Shown in pieces: positions 7,274 to 13,973 of a DNA stretch of 14,150 nt. Each line of letters starts with the position of its first letter. Positions within the stretch are counted from its first letter, which is position 1. The stretch is from an uncultured Anaerolineae bacterium (GTDB taxonomy: Bacteria; Chloroflexota; Anaerolineae; Anaerolineales; UBA4823): the NCBI GenBank assembly GCA_937129505.1, contig CAKZNJ010000502.1, forward strand, positions 1-14,150, given 5' to 3'. The notes under the pieces are model-generated. The model ran no database searches, was not told the origin of the DNA, and worked only from the letters and a program-made list of their open reading frames with translations. A program made the position numbers and the translations under genes.

Positions 7274-8091
7274 GCGAAAATTTTGGTGTAATCTATCTTC
7301 GGAAAGACTTGTAGTTTTCCGCCGATCGTTGCGTCAAGAATTTCCCTTCCAGCCCTCTTGTAGGCTTCGTTTGCCATTCGATAGGCTCGTTCTGAGGTTT
7401 CAAGATCGGGAAGCTGCCAGCGAAAACCTTTGCCAAAGTAATTGGCGTGGAAATGGTCTTTGTCTTCCCCCTGTGACACGACCGTGCTGTTGGGTTTTCC
7501 CTGCGTCGAGAAATTGTGGTCAACGCCGATTAGGATCACTTGGTCAAATCCCATAAAGAAAGCCAGTTGTAAGGCAACATACGTGACTGTTGCACCTTCC
7601 CACAGGCGTCCGCGTGCATCTGTGGCGAACTTTGGTCCCGTGTAAGTGGTATGGAGAAAGATTGTGCGGTCATCAGGAGGGAGAGTGAAAAAGCGATGCG
7701 ATCGCCAGGATAGAAACTTTGGCATGGGCAGAGCAAGAATATCGCTTAAGCATTGTTCGATGACCAAATCGTTTATGGAGAGGTAATAAGTGGGTACAAA
7801 ACCCATCTGGTCAAAGGCTAAATAGATGCGATTCATGCCGAATGTAATCTCGCCCTCGAGCTTTGAGAGATCGGTGTCTTTCAAGCTTGGTCCATTGCCG
7901 ATGATAAAACATCGCTCTCCTTTGTGGCGCTGATGATAGCTATTCAATAATCGAATGCTCCGCCTGCGCCAAGGGTGAAAAGTAGCAGATGGCCATTGTG
8001 CAGCGCGCAATACTGCGTAGCGTGCTTGACTAACCGGCCGCCACAGGGCGGCGGGCAAGAGACGTTTCAGAAGAGGTGCATAGGTGCCCAT
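7270..8091 (-). CDS. DUF115 / MptE-like protein, possible GT42-like glycosyltransferase
   Basis: A 273-residue soluble protein with a basic N-terminus. Visible motifs are CFIIGNGPSL (61-70), TFGMNRIYLAF (83-93), YYLSIND (102-108), GATVTYVALQLAFFMGF (166-182) and ILIGVDHNFS (186-195). The GNGPSL loop plus the late G-V/I-D strand are marks of the DUF115 family, often labelled 6-hydroxymethylpterin diphosphokinase MptE-like. The order of motifs also resembles, from memory, the GT42 sialyltransferases such as Campylobacter Cst, which use CMP-sialic acid. Three genes upstream lies a CMP-sugar cytidylyltransferase, so a transferase role for a CMP-sugar is attractive but is inference. Pterin metabolism is unlikely given the neighbours. 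The ATG directly abuts the TAA of the SDR gene (no gap). Confidence 0.78.
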   Translation of the reverse strand: MGTYAPLLKRLLPAALWRPVSQARYAVLRAAQWPSATFHPWRRRSIRLLNSYHQRHKGERCFIIGNGPSLKDTDLSKLEGEITFGMNRIYLAFDQMGFVPTYYLSINDLVIEQCLSDILALPMPKFLSWRSHRFFTLPPDDRTIFLHTTYTGPKFATDARGRLWEGATVTYVALQLAFFMGFDQVILIGVDHNFSTQGKPNSTVVSQGEDKDHFHANYFGKGFRWQLPDLETSERAYRMANEAYKRAGREILDATIGGKLQVFPKIDYTKIFA

Positions 8092-8868
8092 TTATTCTGT
8101 GCTTAGACGGGCGGTTGCACCGCCATCCACGATGAGCGCTTGCCCGGTCATAAATGAAGATTGGGTTTCATCGGCGAGGAAATAGATGGCATGGGCGATC
8201 TCTTCTGGTTTGCCAATGCGGCCGTTGACGGTTTTGCGGGCTAAATTATCCAACCGTTCGAGAATATCGCTGCCGGAGACATGTCCCCGCCCTAAACCAG
8301 CGCGCAGCATCGGGGTGTCCACTGCGCCGGGCAAAATTGCATTCGCGCGAATGTTATCCTTGGCAAACTCAATTGCCATGGCGCGCGTGAGGGCTAACAA
8401 GCCTCCTTTGCTAGCCGCATAAGCGGCGATGTTCGCTGAAGTTGCAATTGCATGAACCGACGAAACGTTGACAATTGCTCCACCGCCCGCAGCTTTCAAT
8501 AAGGGATACGCTAGCTTGACCCCTAAGAAAACCGAAGTCAGGTTAGAAGCTAAGACCGTGTTCCACTCGTCTATCGTGGTTTCCAGCATCGGTTTGGCAA
8601 CCTGAACCGCTGCATTGTTCACGAGAGCGTGCAACTGGGAGGTGATCTTGTGGGTTGCTTCGAAGATGGCTTCCAGATTTTCACTGAGCGAGATATCCGC
8701 TTGAATAAAGGCGCCCTCAGCGGGAAAATCTTCCCCAAAAGCAGCCCGGTCTACTCCGATCACTTTCCAACCCATGCGAGCGAAATGAGAGACAGTTGCC
8801 CGGCCGATTCCACCTGCGGCACCTGTAATCAGCACTACTCGTTGGGATGGTTTCACAGAATTCTCCAT
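8092..8868 (-). CDS. Short-chain dehydrogenase/reductase (SDR)
   Basis: A classical SDR of 258 residues that oxidises or reduces a hydroxyl/keto group with NAD(P). It shows the cofactor loop TGAAGGIG (15-22), NNAA (84-87), Asn109, and the catalytic Ser137, Tyr150 and Lys154 (YAASK), then PG (180-181) and the C-terminal GQALIVDGG. Asp40 at the end of the second strand (VIGVD) suggests NAD over NADP. All catalytic residues are present. Position next to a cytidylyltransferase and a DUF115 gene recalls oxidoreductases of CMP-sugar loci (for example PtmA beside PtmB in Campylobacter), but fatty-acid or other carbonyl substrates cannot be excluded. A GTG five codons upstream (8883) is an alternative start; neither has a strong ribosome binding site. 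It follows the widest gap in the cluster. Confidence 0.88.
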   Translation of the reverse strand: MENSVKPSQRVVLITGAAGGIGRATVSHFARMGWKVIGVDRAAFGEDFPAEGAFIQADISLSENLEAIFEATHKITSQLHALVNNAAVQVAKPMLETTIDEWNTVLASNLTSVFLGVKLAYPLLKAAGGGAIVNVSSVHAIATSANIAAYAASKGGLLALTRAMAIEFAKDNIRANAILPGAVDTPMLRAGLGRGHVSGSDILERLDNLARKTVNGRIGKPEEIAHAIYFLADETQSSFMTGQALIVDGGATARLSTE

Positions 8869-9021
8869 ATCGATTACACTCACAATCTAGAAATGGATTA
8901 AGGTATTCGTCACATCCTTAGGAAGCGAAGCTCGTTGAGCTATGACGATCAGGCGCAAGTCGTGTTCAGGCGATTCGAAAAAATCGCTATCGCTCCAAGG
9001 TTGAGGTAAAAAATAATTCTA
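8869..9021 (-). other. Intergenic gap inside the glycan cluster
   Basis: This 153-bp gap is the longest between glycan genes. I find no convincing -10/-35 pair and no intrinsic terminator. A short 6-bp inverted repeat (GCGATT / AATCGC, 8970-8987) is present and would be a weak hairpin. The dehydrogenase upstream ends with a double stop (TGA TAG) followed by a T-run that has no stem before it. A weak internal promoter may be hidden here. Confidence 0.35.
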
Positions 9022-10008
9022 TCATACGGGCGAAGTGAACTGGGCATAGCGCTCTTCCAAGTCTTCACAGGCAATATCCAATCCCTGCAATAAATTTCTT
9101 AGCGTGTTGCGATGGACACGCTCCCATGCGCTTGGACTGGAATTGGCATTGTGGGGTGCCAGCATCACTTGATCCATCTTGAGCAAAGGCGAATCAAGCG
9201 GCAAGGGTTCATTTTCGAAAACATCCAATGCGGCACCGGCGATCAGCCCCCTTTGAAGAGCGTGAATCAAAGCTTGCTCGTCTACGACCGCGCCGCGAGC
9301 GGCATTGATTAAGACGGCCGTTGGTTTCATTAGTTGCAGATTCTGTTCGTTGATCAGGCGATAACTTGTGGGGTTCAGGTCGCAGTTCAGGCTTACGAAA
9401 TCAGACCGCCTCAATAAATCTTCCAGACTGGTCATTTCTACTTGATTTTCGGCGACAAAATCAGGGGCGATTTCAATAATGTCATTGCCTAGGATACGCA
9501 TTCCGAAAGCTCGTGCTCGGCGAATTACAGCTTTGCCGATATTGCCTACACCGACGACCCCCAACGTGCACTCGCTTAGCGAACGGCCGGGTATTTTTTG
9601 CCACTCGCCAGCTTTCATTGCCCGATCCATCCAAGGTTGGCGGCGGGCGAAAGCCAGCATATATCCCAAGACTGTGTCGGCAACCGGCAAGGTAAAGGCG
9701 TTGGGTGTGCGGCACACTCGGATGCCCAACTGCGCCGCAGCTTCTTGATCGATGGAATCTATGCCTGAACCCCATTTGGAGATAACCTTCAGGCGAGGCG
9801 CACAAGCGCGCAAGGCGCGGGCAGTATAGCTGTCGTCTCCACAGATCGTTCCGTCAAATTGTCCGGCATACGCCAAAATTTGCTCTTCTGCCAGCCGTTC
9901 TCGAACTTGGACGGGGATCACTTTTAGGCTGTAGCTTTCTAGGAGGGGCTGGAAATGATTCAGGCGAGGCAGCATGTAAGGAGCAGAAAAAAGCACTACA
10001 AGGGACAT
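9022..10008 (-). CDS. D-isomer-specific 2-hydroxyacid dehydrogenase (phosphoglycerate dehydrogenase-like)
   Basis: A 328-residue NAD-dependent enzyme that interconverts a 2-hydroxyacid and a 2-ketoacid. It has the Rossmann loop GVGNIG (153-158) with Asp176 ending the next strand (NAD preference). The catalytic set is complete: Arg238 in NAARGAVVDE, Glu267 in DVFENEP and His286 in APHNANS. The SKWGSGIDSID segment (77-87) is like that of 3-phosphoglycerate dehydrogenases, but there is no C-terminal ACT domain. Being directly after the cytidylyltransferase gene, it more likely makes or modifies a sugar acid than serves serine synthesis. The start is decided by a GAGG six bases before the ATG at 10008; a TTG at 10020 that overlaps the upstream TGA is less likely. 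Confidence 0.88.
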   Translation of the reverse strand: MSLVVLFSAPYMLPRLNHFQPLLESYSLKVIPVQVRERLAEEQILAYAGQFDGTICGDDSYTARALRACAPRLKVISKWGSGIDSIDQEAAAQLGIRVCRTPNAFTLPVADTVLGYMLAFARRQPWMDRAMKAGEWQKIPGRSLSECTLGVVGVGNIGKAVIRRARAFGMRILGNDIIEIAPDFVAENQVEMTSLEDLLRRSDFVSLNCDLNPTSYRLINEQNLQLMKPTAVLINAARGAVVDEQALIHALQRGLIAGAALDVFENEPLPLDSPLLKMDQVMLAPHNANSSPSAWERVHRNTLRNLLQGLDIACEDLEERYAQFTSPV

Positions 10009-10016
10009 GAACAACC

Positions 10017-10727
10017 TCAATCTTGAGCTGTAGTAATCTCTGGATGTCGGGCAAGAAAATCGACAATGGCAAAGTCAAGTTCGTCATCAATATCCCAAGC
10101 CTGCATGGGGTCGATTTCAAACATCAAAGGTCGTTCGCCAATCCGATTGCGCCGGCGAGTCAAGATCTCGGCGGTGAAAATATAAAGACAGGAATTTTCC
10201 TCATAAACGGGTGGCAGGTCTTGGGTTTGGAGCAGGATGGCTGGATTGTGATTAATGGCGCGGCCAAGTTGATCCCATAAACGTGTTTGCAGTCGAGTGA
10301 CAGAAAAAAGCGAGTCGTAAGCGGGGTAATTCTGCAGAAAGACATGTACCGCTTGGGAAATGGTCTCTGCTTTTAACAGCGGGTTGGTGCTGTGGGTCTG
10401 GAGATAGAAATCTGCCTGGATTTGGGAAACATCATAGGCTAAAATCTCATTCATGGGGACTTGGTCGGCGCGTAACCACTGCGCCCGTTCGATCAGGTGA
10501 ACTTTGGGAAAATGCGCTTGTACTTCGTTGAGAATAATGGGGCTGTCTGTGTCAACGACAATGCTGTCGATTTCAGAACAGTGTTGCAAGGTTTCTAAGA
10601 TATGGTGAAAAAGCGGTTTCCCGCCGAGAGGACGATAGTTTTTCCCGGGTACGCGTTGTGAATGATGACGCATGGGGACAAGAGCAACGATTTTTGGAGG
10701 GGAAATCTTAGACATCGTTCTGTTCAT
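10017..10727 (-). CDS. CMP-sugar cytidylyltransferase (NeuA/KdsB-like)
   Basis: A 236-residue nucleotidyltransferase expected to activate an acidic sugar with CTP, releasing pyrophosphate. The signature loop is VALVPMRHHSQRVPGKN (14-30), corresponding to the ARxGSKRxPxKN loop of CMP-sialate synthetases. QTHSTNPLL (110-118) is the counterpart of their Q-P-T-S-P-L-R stretch, and WDIDDELDF (211-219) carries the metal-binding aspartates near the C-terminus. The match is to the family, not to a defined substrate: the usual first-loop Gly-Gly is replaced by His-His, and the PTSP core reads HSTNP. Candidates are sialic or legionaminic-type acids, Kdo-like acids or another sugar acid. It overlaps the upstream GT2 by four bases (ATGA) and is eight bases from the dehydrogenase. 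Residues 1-10 may be dispensable, with a second ATG at 10715. Confidence 0.86.
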   Translation of the reverse strand: MNRTMSKISPPKIVALVPMRHHSQRVPGKNYRPLGGKPLFHHILETLQHCSEIDSIVVDTDSPIILNEVQAHFPKVHLIERAQWLRADQVPMNEILAYDVSQIQADFYLQTHSTNPLLKAETISQAVHVFLQNYPAYDSLFSVTRLQTRLWDQLGRAINHNPAILLQTQDLPPVYEENSCLYIFTAEILTRRRNRIGERPLMFEIDPMQAWDIDDELDFAIVDFLARHPEITTAQD

Positions 10728-11695
10728 TGCAAATCTAGGTGGTCATTATACCGAATGGGTTCGACATTGCGATTTGGGGTGGGAACGCGATCTCCTATAA
10801 AGCGCCGCGGGTAATAAAAGGTTTGACGAAGCTGCCATGTTAAGGGCCCTGCTTGGCGGTAGCCGCGATAAGTGCCCCAAAACTGCATCACCCGAAACCA
10901 AAAGATATCCTTCCAGTGTTGTTTCAATTGTTTACTTTGATAAGCATGCCACAAGTCGGCGAGGAGATTGCTCGAAGTCAGGCGCAGGAAATCTTTTAGG
11001 GTGAAAGTTTCTTGGGGGAAGAGCCGTTTGAAAGCCATGGCTTCACGTCGGTAGCGATTATATACTGCGCGAGGTGTCTCTTGATGGACGTGAATGATCT
11101 CTGCTTCGGCTACATAAGCAATAGAGTAACCTTGTTCGATTGCCCATTTTGCCCAAGCAATATCCTCCAGACCGCTTAAGGTTTCATCGTATGGATGCTG
11201 CTGCCATAGAGAGCGGCGAATTGCCGCATTGGCGTTGTTGCAAAAAGGATGATCTTGGCGCAAATTTGTCGCTTCGCCATACCACTGAAAGAAGATTTGT
11301 CTTTCTGAGAAATAGCTGTATTCGTTGCCACGTTGTTTCCCATAGCTCAGGGCGATTCTTTCATCTCCAAAAGGAGCGAGCAGTCGTTCGAGCCAATCGG
11401 GATAGACGGGATAGACATGGGCGCTGGCAATTACCACGCACTCGTAAGTAGCGCGGGCAATACCCCGATTGAGCGAACGTCCAAAGGTGAATTCCTGCGG
11501 CTCGATGCGCACAATTTGTGCCCCATAGCTCTTGGCAATCTCGACCGTTCGATCGGTTGAGCCCGAGTCGACTAAAATCACCTCCACTTGTTTTACGGTT
11601 TGATGGGCAATCCCTTCCAATAAACGCCCAAGCCATTTTTCTTCGTTGTATGCTCGGATGACAACCGAGCAGGAGGGTTGGCTACGAGGACACAA
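10724..11695 (-). CDS. Family 2 glycosyltransferase, rhamnosyltransferase-like
   Basis: A 323-residue GT-A enzyme from a different GT2 branch than the two at 344 and 3242. Motifs are CSVVIRAYNEEKWL (9-22), LVDSGSTDRT (41-50), FGRSLNRGI (71-79, like the F-x-H-G-x-x-R-N stretch of rhamnosyltransferases), ASAHVYP (90-96, in the metal-site region), FCNNANAAIRR and GLEDIAWA (the ED motif near the catalytic base). A basic, aromatic-rich C-terminus follows. The only in-frame start between the upstream TGA and the first motif is the TTG at 11695; it lies inside the end of the DUF3592 gene (14-bp overlap), with a GGAG somewhat far upstream. So translation probably depends on coupling. The sugar is not determined; rhamnose is possible given rfbC in the cluster. 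Confidence 0.88.
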   Translation of the reverse strand: MCPRSQPSCSVVIRAYNEEKWLGRLLEGIAHQTVKQVEVILVDSGSTDRTVEIAKSYGAQIVRIEPQEFTFGRSLNRGIARATYECVVIASAHVYPVYPDWLERLLAPFGDERIALSYGKQRGNEYSYFSERQIFFQWYGEATNLRQDHPFCNNANAAIRRSLWQQHPYDETLSGLEDIAWAKWAIEQGYSIAYVAEAEIIHVHQETPRAVYNRYRREAMAFKRLFPQETFTLKDFLRLTSSNLLADLWHAYQSKQLKQHWKDIFWFRVMQFWGTYRGYRQAGPLTWQLRQTFYYPRRFIGDRVPTPNRNVEPIRYNDHLDLQ

Positions 11696-12206
11696 AGTTA
11701 CTGATCAAACTCCAAATGACAAGGCACACACTGCACAGGGCAATGAGAAGGGCAAGGATGCCGAAAATCAGCATGAAGTTTGAGCCGACTGCGCGCTGTT
11801 CTAAAACAGCTTCGCTCGGATTTTCGGGGTTATAAAACACCCGCACCTGAGCACCCAGTGAATAACGGGCGAGTTCCGCAGCCGCCTTTGCCGATGAGGA
11901 ATACGTTTTTCTTGCTCCAAAGGTGATTTTATCCCCTTGATAGGATGTTCCCGCCACCTGATAGGTATATTGTACATAAGGGTAATAGGAAATTTGTAGA
12001 TCACCCTCCGAATCATGGCTGCGGCCTTGACGCACTCCAGAAAGGGTAATTTGAGCAACGGCTGATGGCCAACCTTGGCTCGCAGCAGCTTTTTGGCTTT
12101 GCTTCCGGCTGGTAATGACTAGCCAGACCCCTAGGGCGCCGAACACAAGGAAGAAAATCCCCCCACACAGCGGGCCGACCAATGTGGAAAAAAGATTGTT
12201 GTCCAT
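11682..12206 (-). CDS. DUF3592 membrane protein
   Basis: A 174-residue protein with two membrane helices (about 6-31 and 141-168) around a soluble, beta-rich domain of about 110 residues. The hallmark of DUF3592 is clear near the end of that domain: VRVFYNPENPSEAVLE (121-136), preceded by YPYVQYTYQVAGTSYQG (75-91). The function of the family is unknown. A regularly spaced Gly-Trp-Pro (45-47) opens the domain as in other members. The ATG at 12206 has a CGAG about six bases upstream and AAGGA farther back. It sits between a sulfotransferase and a GT2 whose start it overlaps, so it is likely part of the same transcript; a role in export or assembly of the glycan is only a guess. Confidence 0.85.
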   Translation of the reverse strand: MDNNLFSTLVGPLCGGIFFLVFGALGVWLVITSRKQSQKAAASQGWPSAVAQITLSGVRQGRSHDSEGDLQISYYPYVQYTYQVAGTSYQGDKITFGARKTYSSSAKAAAELARYSLGAQVRVFYNPENPSEAVLEQRAVGSNFMLIFGILALLIALCSVCLVIWSLISNFVSS

Positions 12207-12267
12207 ACGTTTCTCGCATTCCTTTTGAACTTATCTCGACTGATGTTTATGGGAATCGTTCCACCCC

Positions 12268-13158
12268 TCACCAGTTTTCATCCTTTTCATATCCTAATGC
12301 TTCAACCAAACCCTTACAATATTCCTTGAACACTTCTTTGTGCAAAGGTGTAAATGTTTCGCGCCATGCGCCTGCTTTCCCTTTGCGAAAAGTCGGTGAA
12401 TGTTCGGGTCGGATGCGACTTTCAAGCAGTTGAAGGGCGTCTTCGATCGGCAGGCGCAGATCAAAACCCCGTTGTAAGGCATGGTGTAAGATTTGCAATA
12501 GGTATTCTTGGCGATTATTCAAAAGATCTTCATAACGGATCGTGAGCACATTCGGTTCTTTTAGCCAGCCGAAAAAGGGGGCTAAGCGCATTGCGAGAGA
12601 AGGCAAGGGGGGATTCGCTTGCGGAACGCCCTGAATCGTTGCCCTTAAGCGCTCATCAAAGGTGGAAAGCTCATGCGCAAAATAGGCATGATGAACGTGG
12701 CGAGGCTCCATTTCGGTGATGTAATGGACATGGGAAATAGCTATATCGCGCGGATCACGGATGATGAAATAGGTTGCAAACGAGGCTGAAGTGAGCAATT
12801 CCGAGACCAATGGTGAAGGATGAAGATGTCCATATCCGATGTCACCGGGCAGAAAGCGTTTTAAGTTGGCGATAATTTCCTGATCAGCGCGCTCGCGACC
12901 GCTATCTCCTTCGTACATCACAATGGCTGGCAAACCGCTGTCGACGGCAGGTCCCAGCTCCTGAAAGGCTTGTAGAATTTGGGTAAGCAGATGAGTGCCG
13001 CTCTTGGGAATAGAGTTTGCAAACAGGATGGGGAGACCTTGCATTGTGAAGCGGCGATAGCACAGTTGTTGGCGCAGGCGGCGAAAAAGACGCCGCACCA
13101 ACCGCGCCCCGGTCAGCCAAGCAGGTTGAGTGAGGGGGCGAGAAGATTTAAGTATCAA
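12268..13158 (-). CDS. Sulfotransferase domain protein (Sulfotransfer_1 type)
   Basis: A PAPS-dependent sulfotransferase of 296 residues with all canonical motifs: NSIPKSGTHLL (48-58, 5'-phosphosulfate loop), GHLHP (110-114, with the likely catalytic His), FIIRDPRDIAIS (131-142, 3'-phosphate site), TIRYEDL (206-212) and FRKGKAGAWRETFT (257-270, the classical RKGxxGxWKxxFT-type motif). It belongs to the same broad group as eukaryotic cytosolic sulfotransferases and bacterial glycolipid or glycan sulfotransferases. The reading frame opens at a TTG (13158) preceded by GGGTGAG; an ATG at 13044 would also keep every motif and give 258 residues, so the basic N-terminal 38 residues are uncertain. 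It is the first gene after the promoter at 13248-13277 and so probably leads the glycan operon. Confidence 0.9.
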   Translation of the reverse strand: MILKSSRPLTQPAWLTGARLVRRLFRRLRQQLCYRRFTMQGLPILFANSIPKSGTHLLTQILQAFQELGPAVDSGLPAIVMYEGDSGRERADQEIIANLKRFLPGDIGYGHLHPSPLVSELLTSASFATYFIIRDPRDIAISHVHYITEMEPRHVHHAYFAHELSTFDERLRATIQGVPQANPPLPSLAMRLAPFFGWLKEPNVLTIRYEDLLNNRQEYLLQILHHALQRGFDLRLPIEDALQLLESRIRPEHSPTFRKGKAGAWRETFTPLHKEVFKEYCKGLVEALGYEKDENW

Positions 13159-13247
13159 CGTTTTTTCTCACCCGTGGCAAATGCTTTGTGAGTAAGAACA
13201 TGCCTTGGCTCAGGATCGATCAGAGTGAAGGTTATCTAGCTAAGAGG

Positions 13248-13277
13248 ATTATAGCCCAAATGAAGGTTTATGGACAA
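13248..13277 (-). promoter_or_regulatory. Sigma70-type promoter for the glycan operon
   Basis: On the minus strand a perfect TATAAT (13253-13248) follows TTGTCC (13277-13272, four of six consensus bases) with an 18-base spacer. Transcription would start near 13240 and leave a leader of about 80 bases before the TTG start of the sulfotransferase. It lies in the 147-bp gap after the SnoaL-like frame. It is the best promoter-like sequence I found in the window. Confidence 0.6.
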
Positions 13278-13305
13278 AATCCACTTCAGGGAGGTACAAA
13301 CGGCT

Positions 13306-13689
13306 TTAGAAAACCTCGCTTTTTACATACGATAGCTGTTCGACGATAAAGCCTTCTTTGATCTTGAAGATCTCTACCCCTCGCAACGTCTTTTGTTCTC
13401 TTTGTGCGTCGAGCCATTTTAACCGATAGCAAACCATACAACGATTGCCCATACCGAAGAGCTACTCGATCTCAAAGTGAAGTTGTTCCTTTTGGGCGAA
13501 GGTTTGTTGCCAAGCTTGGCCGATCACTTCCTTGCCGCGATAGACTGTACCGTGTGGAGCAGGTTCTGCTGCCTCAAAAATGCAATCTGCGCTCAAGAAA
13601 TTCAGCATTTTCGAAATCTCTTGCTGGTTTAATACCTCAATAAACTCTAACACCAAGCGACTTGCGGCTTCAATTCGAGCCAGTTTCAT
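13306..13689 (-). pseudogene. SnoaL/NTF2-like protein gene with an in-frame TAG
   Basis: The frame from the ATG at 13689 runs 75 codons (ending LHFEIE), meets TAG at 13464-13462, and then continues in the same frame for 51 more codons to a TAA at 13306. The second half (LFGMGNRCMVCYRLKW, then RGVEIFKIKEGFIVEQ and LSYVK) is exactly what the C-terminal half of a SnoaL-like domain looks like. The joined length of about 127 residues is the family's usual size. The first half has the typical helical start and the DCIFE strand. AAGGA lies close upstream of the ATG. A single change from GAG (Glu) to TAG explains the break. So this is most likely a recent nonsense pseudogene, or a sequencing error; stop readthrough is less likely. 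SnoaL/NTF2-like proteins are small cone-shaped folds with enzymatic or ligand-binding roles, not assignable here. Confidence 0.82.
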
Positions 13690-13818
13690 GCTTATGTATC
13701 CTTTCCGTCTTGGGGAAGCCAGGAAAATCCGCGCTGTTCCGGACGAAAGTGCAGTTGCGGCTGCTTTGTTTGGGTTGATAAAGAGCCTGATCTGCTTGGC
13801 GTAATCACTCTTGAAGGT

Positions 13819-13832
13819 CGATCCGTGGATCG
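13819..13832. repeat. Short palindrome upstream of the SnoaL-like gene
   Basis: CGATCC and GGATCG flank a 2-base centre, between the weak promoter candidate and the SnoaL-like start. It has the size of an operator half-site pair, or could be chance. No second copy was seen nearby. Confidence 0.25.
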
Positions 13833-13853
13833 CTGCTTCGCACAGCTCCTATG

Positions 13854-13883
13854 CTTATCGTTATTTTCAGCGACCCCGCTCAA
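13854..13883 (-). promoter_or_regulatory. Weak promoter candidate for the SnoaL-like gene
   Basis: On the minus strand TTGAGC (13883-13878) and GATAAG (13859-13854) are separated by 18 bases; each matches four of six consensus bases. It lies in the 284-bp gap 13690-13973 between the B12-binding gene and the SnoaL-like frame. I see no credible gene or RNA in the rest of that gap. Confidence 0.3.
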
Positions 13884-13973
13884 GTGGGAAAATCCTTTTG
13901 CGCTACACAAAGACGCAATTTTTCTGCTAAGTGTGTTTGTCTTAAACCAGTGGCGGGCAAGAGGAGTACAAAG

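Noticed and set aside
7270..8091. Function as 6-hydroxymethylpterin diphosphokinase.
   Set aside because: That label comes from archaeal MptE; the gene lies among glycan genes and no folate or pterin genes are near.
8970..8987. Hairpin GCGATT / AATCGC with a T-rich loop, as a terminator after the hydroxyacid dehydrogenase.
   Set aside because: The stem is only 6 bp with half of it A-T, and no U-run follows the stem on the minus strand.
9022..10008. Serine-biosynthesis SerA.
   Set aside because: It lacks the C-terminal regulatory domain, and its partners are a cytidylyltransferase and glycosyltransferases, not serC or serB.
13692..13910. Minus-strand open frame of 72 codons between the SnoaL-like and B12-binding genes.
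   Set aside because: Composition is not protein-like (rich in Ser, Arg, Gln), it has no recognisable motif, and it ends right at the SnoaL-like ribosome binding region.
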